A stretch of 64,000 nt of DNA from Platycnemis pennipes (GCA_933228895.1 OW121849.1:124438849-124502848), one strand, 5' to 3'; numbered from the stretch's first letter, positions 10,183 through 23,567 are shown. The notes: a model not told the origin generated them from the sequence alone. Numbers and translations: made by a program.

Positions 10183-12329
10183 GAAGTCAAGGAGGTGCCA
10201 CCACAATTCAGAAGGCGGGTATAACTGACGTAGGTATATCTGAAAGTCAGAAAACCTACGCCAATGCTTCCCAGTTATACGCAATGAGGTGGAAAAATTA
10301 GGCCGAAGGCCGACAAGAAAACTATGAATCTGCAAGAAAAGTTCAAAAAACATTTTTTTAAATATTTCCGCAAACGCAAAAAACGTATGGATTCGGACAC
10401 CACTACAATAATCATCGAACATACGTGGAATGGATGTGACGAAACAAGTGTACTGAACACTAACGTAGAAGCTGAAAAGTTGAGTTATAGAAAATTAAGT
10501 GTAAAAAGCGAACAATGGAATAAAGCTATGCGTCGATAATTTTATCTAAACTGAGCATGGATGGACCTTTTGTGTCATCAATGAATATTCTGTGAAAACT
10601 TAATTCAGCAATACTTCCGCCAGATGAGAAATTGAACCGAGGGCCCCTAATTACACGTCGCATAGAGTAAGCTAGCCTTGACACTTTCTTGTCTAACCCT
10701 CAAAAATCTTACCTATGCCTTACTTCCCAACTATCGATCATAGCGTAAATGACTAAGTCTGTCGACTCCTTTATCCCTATAGGTATTATGCATCCATTCC
10801 GTACGTCTGTTGGGACATTTTCTATGCTCATAGTACTTTCTTAGTGACCAGAAGTGCTTGAGGAAAGCTGTGGAATCTAATTTTGTGGGAGGCCACTTAT
10901 TCGAGTGTTTTTTGGCAGTCAATGTTTCTTTAAGAGGATTTTTGAAGGCCATTTGGGAAAAATATCTTCTCCTCTAACTGCAGCTTAGCCAAAGAACTCA
11001 CCAGCATTACCGTTTGCAGTACCGTTTGCACGTCATAGGAACATACGGAATCACTTATCAACACATGTTCCACAGGACATTATGGTAAGACTTGTAGTAT
11101 CATATTTCACTCATTTCGTACCGTGAGGAGCTTCGTGGGCTGGAAAACCGACGCATTAAACACTACTTGAAAGATAAAATCGCCATTATTCCAGCCACTG
11201 AAAAGCAGTTTTGCTGAGTTTTGCTGAACTTGTCCCATCGAGCAATGTAAGAGGCAGACGATAAAATCCCTCCGTTGCACCCAAAACATCTGTAAACAAC
11301 ATCCCTCTAGAAGAGATGTGGTACACAAGACGTTCAGACGTTCACTTAACTCTGAAAAGGATTAATCTGTGCTGGAACTATTTTATGTGGCAAGCTCTAA
11401 AGAGCTTGAAAATAAAACTAAGTACCAGAGACAGATCAAAAGATATAGATGTCAAGAGTGTTTCCCCCACACAATGGGGGTGTTTACTCAGAACCGAAGT
11501 CGCAATTTTTTGCACGAAATTGTTTGATGGAAACGAAAAAAGAATTTTAGTGAAAAAATTAATCTTCTAACCACAACCATTCACTCATAAATTAAAAATT
11601 AAAATAAGCAAAAGGTGACGCGCACCGAAAAAGCTTCTGTGATAACATTGAATTCATTTTCCTCCCGTCCTTGACTGCTCTTATGGGAAGGGAAGGGAGT
11701 TGAGGGGGATTCTCGGAAGGTCTGCTCGCATAGATCCTGTCGCAATCGTTCCCATTGGGAGAGCCAGCAGTGCCCCCCCCCCCTTTTGCGATAAGGCGAA
11801 GTAGCTTCGCGGGCTCATTTGTGATTGGACGAAGTCGATATACGTCAGAGGTTGCAGCACACCCACTTTTCCGAAAGGGTTAAATACATCAGTTTAACGC
11901 CGCTTATAACTCGAGAAATATTTGACGGATCAAAAAACGGAAAAATATGGGTCTTTTTATTATACCAACTCTATCATATTCGGCAATAAAAAATATGGTA
12001 AACGACCCCATTCTACCATTTTACCGTTTCCGGGACAATAGTGAAGTTTCGTGGTTCATAAAAGCCAGCCGGATCAAGAAATCACTGAGAAGCAACTGGG
12101 GCATGTCGCCGAAGCACAAGACTAACTAGTACTGATGACCATCACATTCCATGGAAATGCATGCAGTTCTCAAAGAGCTGCCGTTCGTACCAGCAAAACA
12201 AGTTTCGAGCAGCTTGAGAAGAGAAGGTTAAATAGCAAAAGTCTTGCCATGTGGGTAAAATTAGAGACTGCGCTGAATAGCATCAATCATGGCGTCACGT
12301 TAGCTCAAATACATTGAAAAAAAGATTTT
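10183..12329. other. Unassigned stretch upstream of the opsin exon
   Basis: The preceding opsin exon (TM1 to TM3) was not recognised. A possible tRNA-SINE remnant is seen on the minus strand near 10615-10665, where GGTTCAATTTC resembles a B box; it is too weak to list separately. A C-homopolymer lies near 11767-11780. The open frames of 60 to 84 codons have no motif. Confidence 0.4.
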
Positions 12330-12510
12330 CTTAAATCGAGAGGCGCCCTCTTGATTTAAGAGTAGAACCCACTTAAATAGGTGCCCAGTATATTTTCTTA
12401 ATTTAAGAGGGGATCCCATGGAGTGGTAGCCACTAGAAAATATTCTTAAATTAACAATATTCTCTTAACATGGAATAGCGTCCTGTATTCTTAAATTAAG
12501 AATACTCTCT
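12330..12510. repeat. Cluster of TTCTTAAATTAAGAA-type palindromes
   Basis: Four related short palindromes occur within 180 bp. One is a 31-bp near-perfect hairpin at 12330-12360 (CTTAAATC, AGAGG-CGC-CCTCT core, GATTTAAG). The others are TTCTTAATTTAAGAG (about 12394-12408), TATTCTTAAATTAACAATATTC (about 12441-12462) and TATTCTTAAATTAAGAATA (about 12486-12504). Spacing is irregular, about 45 to 65 bp. It may be a decayed satellite or MITE. No coding content. Confidence 0.6.
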
Positions 12511-12769
12511 TGGGAGATAAATATCCAAGATAGCACAATTGTACAAAGGAGCTGTACCCATGTACCTAGCGAAAGAAATCAGTTTTCACAAAAAAAATCA
12601 CTACCTGCATGAGTACAACTATAGTATCAAAATTTAAAAAGAATATGATTATTACAGATTTACCTGCATTTTTAATGCACAAGTTATAATTCTTTACCAT
12701 TTACGCACACGTGTATGCTTACCCTACCTGTTATATCAACTTTACCTAATTGACCTGACGAACTAGTTT

Positions 12770-13030
12770 TGACGACGCTGCTGAAAACCTTAAAAAGACG
12801 ACGGGAGAACTTAATAGGCCACATCTGAAGACACAATGGCCTGAAGAAGACAATCTTCGAGGGAAAAGTGAACGGAAAGATTGGGAAAGGCAGGCCTCGT
12901 ATGAGGTATATGGAGCAAGTTGTGAAGGATGTAAAAGTGAGGAGCAACGTCAATATGAAGAGGTTGGCTGATAGAAGAATCGAGTGGAGGGCTGCGTCAA
13001 GCCAATCCTAGGATTGCTGACCGATGATGA
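12770..13030 (+). mobile_element. LINE 3' end, copy A (5'-truncated)
   Basis: The translation gives KTLKRRRENLIGHI, then KKTIFEGKVNGKIGKGRPR, MRYMEQVVKDV and a final MKRLADRRIEWRAA. This is the C-terminal tail after the palm of an arthropod endonuclease/reverse-transcriptase LINE. The same tail is present at 60270-60540 (minus) and 53590-53850 (plus), so three copies of one family lie in this window. The frame holds internal stops. The nucleotide end, AGGATTGCTGACCGATGATG, parallels the end of the 60-kb copy. Confidence 0.85.
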
Positions 13031-16000
13031 TGACTGCGGAAATTAGCTTAATGGTTTAAAAAAATGATAAGTTATAACAATGGCTGAGGTAAAGGCAAGT
13101 AAACAAAAAACGAAAAGAATTACGTACGCCAAAAATATGTGCCAAGTGAACGCTTGTGATAAAAAATTCTTGTCTACAAAAATTATTTTTCCGAAAATGG
13201 GTAAATGTCGAAGTTATATCCCCTTATGCTGAAAATGATGCATTAATGAAACTCAAGAATAGGAAATCTAGAAGAAAAGGGCATAAAATTAAAGTCTTAC
13301 GAGAAAATAAATATCTATTCCTGTTTTGATGCATCTCTAGCCAAAAATCTGGTCGGCATGCTGTTAGATGAGCAAAAACTCTTGATGATTTTAGCCAAAT
13401 ACCTCTAAACTAGAAGATACTTCCATGATTTACACCCCCAAAAATTAATTAGTCTACTTCTTTTCAAATACATTCTGGATGGTGTGCAAACATTATAATC
13501 TGAATGGGAATGATGAATATAGTCAACAACGCCCAGTTTATGTAGTTCCTGTATGAAAACAATGGCCATAAAATGAGCCTCGATTTTTTAAAAATCTAAA
13601 TGAAAGTAATGGTGTCCAGTAAAATGTGCACGGTCTTCAATGTAGACCAAGGATCAGCAACGTATGTTCACATTCCATTCGAAATAGGTACATAGATACC
13701 AATGCTGATGTAATGCTCTTTTCTAAAAATGTTTTTGAAGTTCTTTACTAATTATTGAGATTAGTTTGGTACGCATAGGTTTTCGTAGTATGTAGCAGGA
13801 TCACATGATTTGCTATTTATGAAAAACAGTAATAGGGGGGAATTAATGAATAATTTTCCCATGAAAATTATTCGCTAATATTAACTTTTGTCATTTTAAA
13901 ATTCCATAATTACCGAAATATTTCTGAATCTAGGTCAAAATCATGCTGAAACATTTTTCTCTCTTCTTTTCTTGACGAATGTTTTCCTTGAAGCGATGTC
14001 TACATTTATATAAAAGCTATATTTTATTCTCGACAATATTTTCTCACTTTACTACCTTTCTTACGATTATTGGAACACACCGTTGAAAATTTCTTCATCA
14101 TTTTTTTGGTCACCTCCCTCTTGCTTATTTTCCCAGAATGAAGAGGATATTTATATTTTGACTCTTTTATGGTAACACTGTCAAGGAATCTGAGACAAGA
14201 TAATGTTGCAGCTCAACTAGTTTTTCTGTTTATTATTTTATCTATTTATTTCATTAAGATTTCCCATAAAATTTGAGAAGCGGGGTTAGAAAATACTCGG
14301 CCTAAAATTTCTCTGTAACGCATTTCCTCTCAGTACTGCTTCAAGTCATGAAAAGGAGTGGGCAGTGTTAATCAACCTCTTTATCTGCTATCATCGATGT
14401 TTATCGCTTTCTCGTCTTCCTTAGGACCTTTTAGAAAAAGTTTCAGACAGTCGCTTATATATGCCTCAACATATTAAAGCTCCAGCAAAGTTTGAGATTA
14501 AATCATTCAGTTAATCACAAGAAACATTCACTTGGGACGCAATGATAATTCACTTTTGACAATTTAAAATTACCATTTTTAAAAATACATTTAAAAATAT
14601 AGCACGTAGTACCCAAGTACATATTATCAATATAAAAATATGTTTGAACCAAAGTAAATGTCAAGGGAGAAGAGCGATCCAAGTAATTAATAATCCAGAA
14701 CTAATTCTTAGTTTCATATTATTTGCAATTTTCATAAAAAAATTATATCTGTCATTTTTATAGAGAATTTCACGTTTCATGAACTAAATGGAATGTCATT
14801 CTTTGAGTTACTGTCAACTGTTGCAATAAATGTACTGCGTGGCAGTTTTGTTCGCGGAATTCGTGTATTCTTTGTTATTACTGAAATTATTAGGTCCTAA
14901 AACATCCAACTAGGGAGCAATGAATTATTGGAAAAAATTTCCAGTGGAAATTAAAATTGCTGAAAGTTTATCAACGGAACAAATAGGCTTTTAGGAACTT
15001 TTAAGCCCCTAGCTCATTTAACTACCTGCGCCATAAATTTTTCTTTTATGGGCTGCTTTTTAAGTGCACAATAAAAAAAATTTCCTATAGGACATAAAAA
15101 TTGCCATTAAGGGGCAATTACTGGGCGAATGAAGGGAAGAGAAGTAACAGATGAACACTGTACCTTAGAAGGTAATATGTTTCTATTCGAAACCGAAGTT
15201 TTTGGGTTCATATGTGGATAAGACCTTCTGAGATGAGTCAAATGCACGGAATACTAAGTAAAAGAGCATCTGTAGAAACCACAGAAATCATATAGAGATG
15301 AAATGAACATTCTTTCCCAAAGATCGAATTTCATTAGGAAGATGGTGAACCTCATCATGAAATCGGAGATTTTATTTGCATTCTAAGAAATAATGCTGTG
15401 GACGCATATTGAATATCAATAAGCTCCTAAAAGACTAAACCAGGGTCAAGTTCATTTCGAAACGCAAGTGGAAAGAGAAGGTTAAACCTATTCTCAAATG
15501 AAATTGCTCGTCGGCTGCAAAGAGGCAATTCCAAAGAGTCCCGTGAGCCCGCACGGCTGAGTAAAACGATCCCTAAAAGGGCCCATGCATCGGTTCCTCG
15601 CCATACTGCGGTAATGTGATATGGGAATACGGCGAATACGTGAGACGTTAGCCGTCCTCGCTAGGGACATGGAATAAGGGTTTGGGAACTGTGTGAGAGA
15701 GAAGAGGGGAAGGAGGAGTGTTGAAAATGGTAAGGAGAGTGGGAGGGAGGGATTTTCAGGGGCGTGCGGAGTTGACGTCAGCCGTGACGTAAGATAGGGG
15801 GACTATGTGGTCGTCTTCAAATGTACCATCGGAACTTGGGGCTGACCTGGATTTTCCGAAATCGGCCCGCAGGGGGTGAGAAATTGTTTCCTATGGCACC
15901 GATTATTCCGGTAATTGGGTTTTTTTTACTGCAACTCTTTATTAGCGAAGATATTTTAACAAGGTGAAGGGAGAGGAAAGTTAGATGGAGGCAAATATGC

Positions 16001-19000
16001 CCTTTTCCCTTCCCCTGATTTTTAAGAAAAAAACTAGCATCCGGAGATTTTTTTGCGTGCTTGCTGGTGTGGTTTGCGGTGAAGCTGCACACTAGCCGGA
16101 AAGGCAAGAGGTGTGGCTCCAACGATTTTCTCAAGCATTTTAAGACGCATTGCTGTCCTCAAAAGCCCAAGAGAGGATTAAATGGATTTATTATCAGTCA
16201 AAGGGCTCACTTGTAATGCGATTTTGATTTGATTTTGCCACATCATAGTCACGGCGTTCAAAATAAAAATAAGCTATTCCAGAAAATATATCAATATCAT
16301 AGTGTCACTTATTACAAACAAGATAAGGCAAGATGTGGCCAAAATCTGTACCTGTATCCCATGCTTTTGTCCGTGTCATTGAGCTCCTCATGAGGGCACG
16401 TTAAGGTGAAAATGCGGAGTATGAGAGGCATTATCAGCAATTTTTATGCGTTTGGGTGTGTTTATCTATCTACCATATGAACATAACTTTTTCAGAATTT
16501 AAAGTATGCTGTATGAACTTATTTATTCTCTATCCAATGCTCTCCACCACTGCAGTTTTCCAAAAGGCCGAAACAAATTCATCAATTTAGGTAAATTGTT
16601 TAAAAGACTAAATTTGAAATTAAATGTTATTGATAGAATTGGAACTATCGGGCGACTTTAAGTAACTTCTACTCTTATGCACCGTATTTGTACATACTTA
16701 ATAAATAAATCTGAGGCGGAGGTGAGCTCCATCACCCTCCAACTACGTACCTATGTAATCGTGGCACCTCGGTCAGTAGCGAAAGTATTTCTCAATGGAC
16801 CCACCTGGCTCTTGCAATATCGCGTTTTAATTTTATTATTAATTAATGTTGAAAATATAGCCTACGCTCTAATTACTCAATGACAAAATTAGCAATTGGC
16901 CGATGTTTATCATAAAGTCGTCCTATAGGCAAACGAAAATTAAATGAACTCGTGAGTTACCTAGATCGCGATTTTCCTAGAGGAATTCCTTCTATTTTAT
17001 TTGATAGTGCTTCCATTTTACAAAATTAGAACTTACTTCCTCCCAAGTTTAAAAAATATCAAGTGCACAAATATTCTATCAAAACTAACTATCTAAAAGT
17101 TATTTGGATAACTTGGAAAAGCCACGCATCCCCTAAATTTCATTTTCGAAAGCTTTTTTTCCCAATATTCAACTATACTTCAGCATATAAATGTACGAAC
17201 AGAAATTTCTCGTGCATTCTGGCTGAAATAAAAAATATAAATGTTACATCAAACATATTTTACTGTGACTTTTGATGCATTCATTTCACTAGAATAGCGT
17301 GAAAGCATCTCGCATGCACTGATTTATAAGTATGTATTTAAGGTTCACTACAAAAATGGTTGCCTGGATATAATTTTCAGTTCTCCAATGGGTATTTACA
17401 TTGGATTTCTATGAATTTAGAAACAAATTTGCATCGCACTACTAGAAAATTATTTCCTAAAGTCCATTTGATGATTCCTTAAAATTGTCTCCACAACATT
17501 ATAAATGCAGTTGAAATAGTAACTCAAATGCGCTTAAAATACTGTCATCTGTTATAGAAATCACTGTCACCCAAAACTTATTTAAACATATAAGTCATCA
17601 GAAGGAATGATAAATATTATAACTCTTCCAAATTTTAAAAATTTACTATCTGAAAGTATATACGGTGGTAATAATTAAAGACCAATGTAATTTACAGTGA
17701 TGAGTACTACATGAAAAACTCATCAATGCTAAATATCTGGTTCAATATTTTAGCAATGAATAGGGAAATATAAGGAAATGGAATTCACTTTCCCAATACT
17801 ACACCCCATTCAAACCGTTCTCGAACGAACGAAAATCAACCTTTTAGCGAAATAAGTAATATAATTTTTTCCTATGTGCTACCATGTTTGTCCATGAATT
17901 AAATATTCAGTTTTAAAAATGAATATAAAAATTTCCCGTCAGGACTTTTGATACTCTTCTTTCAATCGTAGTATATTTCTAAAAAGACGTTTTTGGCATA
18001 TAAAAACGAGAAAAAATTGAAATGAACGTTCCTGACTGCAGGATTTTGAGTGTTCAATAGACTAACTCATAAATGGGTACTTTAGAAAAAATGTCTCTCT
18101 GCCTCTTCCTCTTGAGTTCATCCGACAATGGCAGATATTTTGCGTACAGCGTCGGAATATTTCGAGAAAACGGTCCCCTCAGTGCCTTGGATTGAGAGAG
18201 AATATGTGTCGCAAGCTGACCTCTTTCCGCACGGGTCCATCCGAGGAATATTTGGCCCTGTTTTGCAAAGATAATACAGATTGACATTTAGAATGACATA
18301 GGCGTTGTTTACGTGGGTCATAGATGTACGCAAACCATATCACAGTAGAGAGAATTTTTACCAAGATTTTTCATCCAACAGAGCTGAAGACATTTTTCCT
18401 CTAAAACAGCGACTCGGAAGAGCATATATGGTGGGGACGATACCTATCCAAGCATGTAAAAATATTCTAGGGGGACATTGGATGAAAAATCATCTGATGT
18501 CATTTCATATACATGAGCATTAATACTCAATGTTTCACAGAACGAATGTTGATATGCCTTGGATTAAATTGACACATTCACGTATTCGAGTCATCGAAAA
18601 ATATACAATGGGCTTTAAGATGTGATCTTGTGCGACACTAGCTTTCAAAAGCTACATGAAAGAGAAAATACTCGTGAATAGTGAAATTAATCTTCAAGTG
18701 TCGTACCCGAATAATTTGTGTTCATAATATAACCCGCAACTAAGATTGAGCACACGTTGGTTTAGTGTTCACACGCTGATATTAATAATACTTTACTACC
18801 ACTAGAAATGGTTTAGACTTCCGTGTTCTGTCTTTATTAGTATAATACTCTTATTTATAAACATTTCCATCTTGAATAACCACAAGTGGTGCAAGGGTGA
18901 CAGAGAATGTAGCAACCTAGTTATAAGCCTAAATTAGATGTTAACCTCAGGATACCGTGTTTACGTATTTCGGTATACCTTCATATGAAGTGTGCTACTG

Positions 19001-20891
19001 CACTGGATAAACGAAGAATATTTAAATTTAAAATTTTTTTTTAATCAAGGAAAATTAAAATTAAATTAAAATCAAGAAACTTTTAATTTATTACCGTCAT
19101 AAACATTTAAGCTGTCGTGCTAAAACACGATATGTGAAGATAAAGTTTAAATTTAATGTAAAATATCAATATTTCTGTACTACAAGAGAGCGTAACGGTC
19201 TTACGCGAGTATTAAATAGTGCGAAAATATGTTTTCAAATCAATTGCTAGGGGAAAAGATGATGACACGCTACGTTCAGGTGTTAATCCGATGATGAGCT
19301 CTCTGAACCTTCAAACTCCCTTGGGTTTAACTGCCCGATTTGTGCTCATGATCCAAATTCAGCTCAACCACATTTCATACAGTGCTGCAAATGATACACC
19401 TATGGTATAGCCTCCCCTTCAAGTCCCAGGAGGACGTGTTGGCCACAAAACTCATTACTTACTGTGGACCCTGAGGTGATACTTCCGATTGCTTCGATAC
19501 TATGGCTGTGGATACATTTGGCTCGAGGCCAAGCCAGAAAATTAATTAGAACAAAACTATACTTTAAAAAAGCCTATACGTGGACATGAGATGTCCCCAA
19601 TTCACTGCAAACGTAATTGAAAAAGAGTTGATGACCCACGATGGGATTGTAACCCCTTCCGGATCGTATCCGAACTATTTCCCTAAATCTGTGAATATTT
19701 CACGAACCATAAATATTCTATGGGATGCAATTTTTAGCCATAAACCAAATATCATTCGAATGCCATCTGCCTAGCCCCACTTCAATTTCCTTTGTAGAAA
19801 ACTTCTCACTATTGGCAAGGAAAAGGGCGTCAAAAAATGAAAAATGAATGATTCCTTCATATTGAAATTCACATTTTTGACACAATAATTTTTTTCAACG
19901 ATAAAGGAAAAAAGAGCCTCTCGTAGGTATAGCTAACGTTTGAAGTAACAGGTTCTAGTAAAATATACACCACTGTGAGTAAGACATTTTGTGTACCGTG
20001 CAATCAACTTCAATGAAGGTAATGGAATTGCAACTGTGCAAGGTGGGAAATATATGATGTCAAACGCTTTGAGGACATAAATTTCATTTTGAAGATTGCA
20101 TCCAACGGAAATGAAATCAATTAATTAATTTGGTCGTTTAATAATAATTTAATCTCCCGTTTGCATTTGCATACAGACAAACAGAATTTTTCCTTCTTTT
20201 GTACCGTATCAAATTCCTTTTTGAACCAAGCGAAAACCATTTAGTACGGGAATTATTGATCATCGTAATATTCAAAAAACTAATCAAATCAAGCCACAAG
20301 GGTTCAATCCAAAGGTTTTTGTTTGGTTTGAGTATAATCAAATAAATCACTAACCACAACGGACTTTATTATTTTCACAACAAGGTAGGTGGGTTGGAGG
20401 TTATTAATTTTCCTATGCCCCCTGTGATTTCTCCCAGGAAAATCAATTGCCCAAAATATTGTGCAGCTTTGGTTTAGCTGGGTATTCTCAAAGAGGTCTT
20501 CTCAGGATTTGAGCCCGGGGTTTGAGGTCAGTAGCCCAAGACTCTTTAAATGGGTCAATCACACCTTCGAAAATCTAAAAACATATTCTCATTTACAATG
20601 AGAATATCCTTTTAGAGATGAAATATAGAAGGTGAAAAAACAAAGAAAACTTGTTTTTACCATAAAATTACAAGGTGGAGATTGCACAGCATCAAATTTA
20701 ACAACGAGATTAATACATGGTACTGAAATTATCAAGAGGTCACGTTATAATCCAAACTGAAGCAAAGATTTTTTTACTTAGTTAATCGGCTTCAACTTCC
20801 ATGCTGTGTGAGAGCAATTCGAAAGCAGTATACGCCGTTAGTCAGAAGGTACGTTAAACTGTGAACCCGTTGGCCGCTTTCATTAAGGGTA
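13031..20891. other. Long AT-rich stretch without recognised genes
   Basis: No exon or coding transposon relic was recognised over nearly 8 kb. Frames are 105 codons or fewer and lack domain motifs. A G-rich, less AT-rich patch at about 15600-16140 has no recognisable product. Text at about 20500-20580 faintly resembles a tRNA-SINE head on the minus strand (GGGCTCAAATCC) but cannot be supported further. Confidence 0.45.
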
Positions 20892-20950
20892 GAGCTAATG
20901 CCGATACTATATTTCTCTCCACTCTTTCTCCGCTCCCTGAAAAATTCCTA
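20892..20950 (+). repeat. Dispersed repeat, copy 2
   Basis: CTAATGCCGATACTATA followed by TTCTCTCCACTCTTTCTCCG aligns with the segment at 7573-7630. A GC-richer block continues to about 21180 without a match elsewhere in the window. Confidence 0.6.
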
Positions 20951-21334
20951 TCTACATTCCATTAAAACTGGCAGAAGTGACTTTAGCCTTCGCGCGACCG
21001 CCCTGTCAAACTTACATCTTCCGACGCATTTCCACCGACCTTTCAAGCCTCCTCGAATATGTGTACGCTGCACATCCGCTCCTTCCTACATTCGGTTTCC
21101 TATTCTCGATAATCTCCGGGTATCCCATAAGAGGCGACGAATCTATGATGCCTCAACTTCACTGAGACGCAGATTTCAATTCAAGTATAAAGTGAACATT
21201 TTGAAAATTTAGATCTATTACAGGAATTTATATTGAATTTATATGCTTGGATGTTTACTTAACCCCTGGAACAAATGAAAGAATTAAGTTGTGCAGTTAT
21301 GACGGCTTCATTACCGAAAATATCAATGACTTAG

Positions 21335-21515
21335 TGAAACTCAATGGTAATACTCCGCACTTATTTAATGATGGTCGACCCAGGTTTCAGCAATTCACTG
21401 TGCCATTTTCAAGGCCTTGAAAATGGCACAGTGACTTTACAGTGCCTTGAAAATGGCACTGAGTTGCCGGGTCGACCATCATTAAGTTATTGTGGAGTAT
21501 TACCATTGAGTTTCA
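21335..21515. repeat. Large palindrome with two head-to-head hammerhead-like motifs
   Basis: Outer arms of 47 bp (21335-21381 against 21469-21515) are inverted copies with a few differences. At the centre, 21395-21434 is a perfect 40-bp palindrome built on TTTTCAAGGCCTTGAAAA. Each half, read outward, looks like the end of a Penelope-type terminal repeat. The minus strand has CTTGAAAA, then stem-like GGCA...TTGCT, then GAAAC. The plus strand has CTTGAAAA, GGCA...TGCC, then GGGTC. The conserved box CUGANGA is degenerate in both. It may be a solo inverted PLE terminus. Confidence 0.6.
21395..21434. repeat. Perfect 40-bp palindrome
   Basis: The sequence TCACTGTGCCATTTTCAAGG and its exact reverse complement abut with no spacer. 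A spacer-free perfect palindrome of this length is unstable in cloning hosts and is a place to suspect recent formation or assembly artefact. Confidence 0.9.
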
Positions 21516-22579
21516 TTATGAATATTAATAACTTCCGCAAAGTTACGCCTGAAACGACTTCCTATATCAATGACTTAGAATTTTAACTGGCCCAAATCCT
21601 AAGAATTAACGTAAGGTTTACGGTAAGGTAATCATAGAGTTAGCGGAAATGACGAGCAAGAATAAGTAACAGAAAACCATGTAGTTGGCGCTTCAAGCCA
21701 GGTGATGGTAACCTGGCGAAAGCGTCCGGGACCACGAAATAAAAAATTCTTAGACAGACAAAATAGATGCATCGTAGCGCCTTTTTCCCTGGAGATGGAG
21801 GCTGGTGCATCCATCTGTAGAGCTTTGCCTCTGTAATTGATGATTTGACGCTAAAAATTCCTTTTTTTTAGGGTTTCGAGTGGACATTTGTAATTTATCT
21901 TGCATAAGGTAAGGTGTAACGTAAATAAAAACTAAACTAATCGGGTGAAAACAACAGAAATTAGTCGAAGAGCCTTGGAGTCATGTCCAGCGAAGGAAAG
22001 AAAGGGATATCTATGCAGATTGTTATAGTTAATCATAGTGCACTGGAAAAGGTGATTAGAGTTATCAAAAAGATAGAGAATAAACGTCAGGTTGTACAGC
22101 TTTAAGGAAATCGCTGGCTGGCTCATATTACATGCGGTGATCTTATTAAGGGACCTTTGGTTTTCCTATGTAATGAATCTCAACGCAAGGGTGTTTTTCC
22201 CCGAATCCTAAGAATTTCCAGTATATAATTGATTCATAAATAAGGCAACAAGATATGATCGAAAATAACAGGTGTCTCCGTCCATAGTTCTTTGGCAAAA
22301 ATGCTTGAATCATTAAGCTGTAGTGGTATAAAATCGATGGTAGGAAATTTATTTTAAACCTTTATCAACAAGACTTTCGTAAAGAAATGACCAATAATTT
22401 ACATAATTCAATGTTATCAATATTATTATAATTATCTCAATAGTAATCATTTATTTCTGGTACTATTAATTATCGTATAAATATGTTGACTATCTCCACG
22501 TTACAGAAGATAGATTTTCATTTTAAAATCGTATTTTTCTGATAGAAAGCAATATGTACCAATAGACCAGGTTAAATCT
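21516..22579. other. Unassigned stretch
   Basis: No recognised coding sequence, RNA gene or transposon end was seen between the palindrome and the LINE remnant. The open frames here (60 to 64 codons) have no motif. Confidence 0.45.
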
Positions 22580-23380
22580 ACCATGCAGGAATTGCACATA
22601 AGAATTCCTCAGTGTTTAATTATTGAACCCATTTTTTTCATCCTATTCATAAATTTTTCAAAAAGTCAAATACAATACAAAAAGTCAAATACAATACAAC
22701 AATCAGTCTTAGCCGATTACACCTGTTTTATTATATCATGTATCTCAAATCATACTAAATATGACTGTTTAAATACATTATAAATGATGTAACCTTAGCT
22801 TAAATGTAAGGTAGGTAGGCGTGTAAATGTATTAGACGATGTATTACGCATTTTGTTTACATACGCATAGCAGTACGCACTAGAGTTAATAGTATTATAT
22901 GAATTAATATGCTGGGGAAGTAGCTGCCATAGTAGAGATGTTTTAATAATGCAGAAAAGTGCAAATAAATCTATGAAAAATACCAAAAGTAGGAAGATTG
23001 CAGACCATTATTTTTATAGCAAAGCATTTTACCTATTATATGCCTGTATATACTACAAAATGTTTAATTTGTTAAGAAATACATATAGTACAAATATCTT
23101 CTCTACGCCAACTGTAATGTGTTTATTTGTGTTCTTTAACACATCTAGTATCATTATATGAGTTACATGATAATAAAAGTTTGACATCAATATGCATGTG
23201 ACACACATTTGTATTAATATGCACCTAGATGGCCCATACAATTGGCCATCAAAGAAAAGTTTCAATAGTGAAGTTCGACGGCATATATTAAGCGTATGAT
23301 AACCTTAACGTATTAAGGAATAGAGTAGACATTAAAATGCGAGTTCTATTATAAATTTAATGAATACCTCAAAGATTTCA
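22580..23380 (+). mobile_element. Decayed LINE reverse transcriptase, C-terminal half
   Basis: The translation around 22600-22735 reads IPQCLIIEPIFFILFINFSK and then LADYTCFII. This is a decayed GVPQGSILGPLLFLIFINDL...ADDT core of a Jockey/CR1-type reverse transcriptase. Both catalytic Asp positions are damaged: the box reads ADYT. Further on, LICWGSSCHSRDVLIMQKSA matches the post-palm YGIxxWG...QKRAIR motif. NVLRNRVDIKMRVLL near 23310-23355 resembles the extreme C-terminus. Frame breaks are frequent, so this is an old, dead copy. A 19-bp tandem duplication sits at 22662-22699. Confidence 0.75.
22735..22921 (+). repeat. Direct repeat, copy 1 (segment of the LINE)
   Basis: The segment runs from ATCATGTATCTCAAATCATA through CTTAGCTTAAATGTAAGGTA to AATTAATATGCTGGGGAA. 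It recurs at 23383-23567 with scattered substitutions. Copy 1 lies in frame inside the LINE (before LICWG), so copy 2 is probably a partial duplication or a second LINE fragment. Confidence 0.85.
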
Positions 23381-23382
23381 CG

Positions 23383-23567
23383 TATCTCAAATCATAGTAA
23401 ACATGACCTGTTTTAATACGTTGTAAATGATGTAACCTTAGCTTAAATTCAAGGTAGGTAAGCGTGTAAATGTAGCAGACGATGTATTACGCATTACTTT
23501 TTCCGTACGCATAGCAGTACGCACTATAGTTAGTAATATTATATGAATTAATATGCTGGGGAATTAG
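23383..23567 (+). repeat. Direct repeat, copy 2
   Basis: This copy begins ACGTATCTCAAATCATAGTA and ends AATTAATATGCTGGGGAAT. It lies just past the C-terminal end of the LINE reading, about 650 bp from copy 1. Differences are mostly substitutions, so the copies are not newly made. Confidence 0.85.

Noticed and set aside
10190..10234. Extension of the opsin exon to the upstream CTGACTTTCAG acceptor
   Set aside because: The frame is open, but the added residues do not look like TM3 of opsins, and a better-placed acceptor lies at 10181-10182.
10075..10422. 115-codon minus-strand frame overlapping the opsin exon
   Set aside because: It is the opsin exon read in another frame plus upstream intron. 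The opsin motifs are in the other frame.
15817..16134. 105-codon minus-strand open frame
   Set aside because: No recognisable domain, no signal peptide or splice context. Length is within chance for a GC-richer patch.
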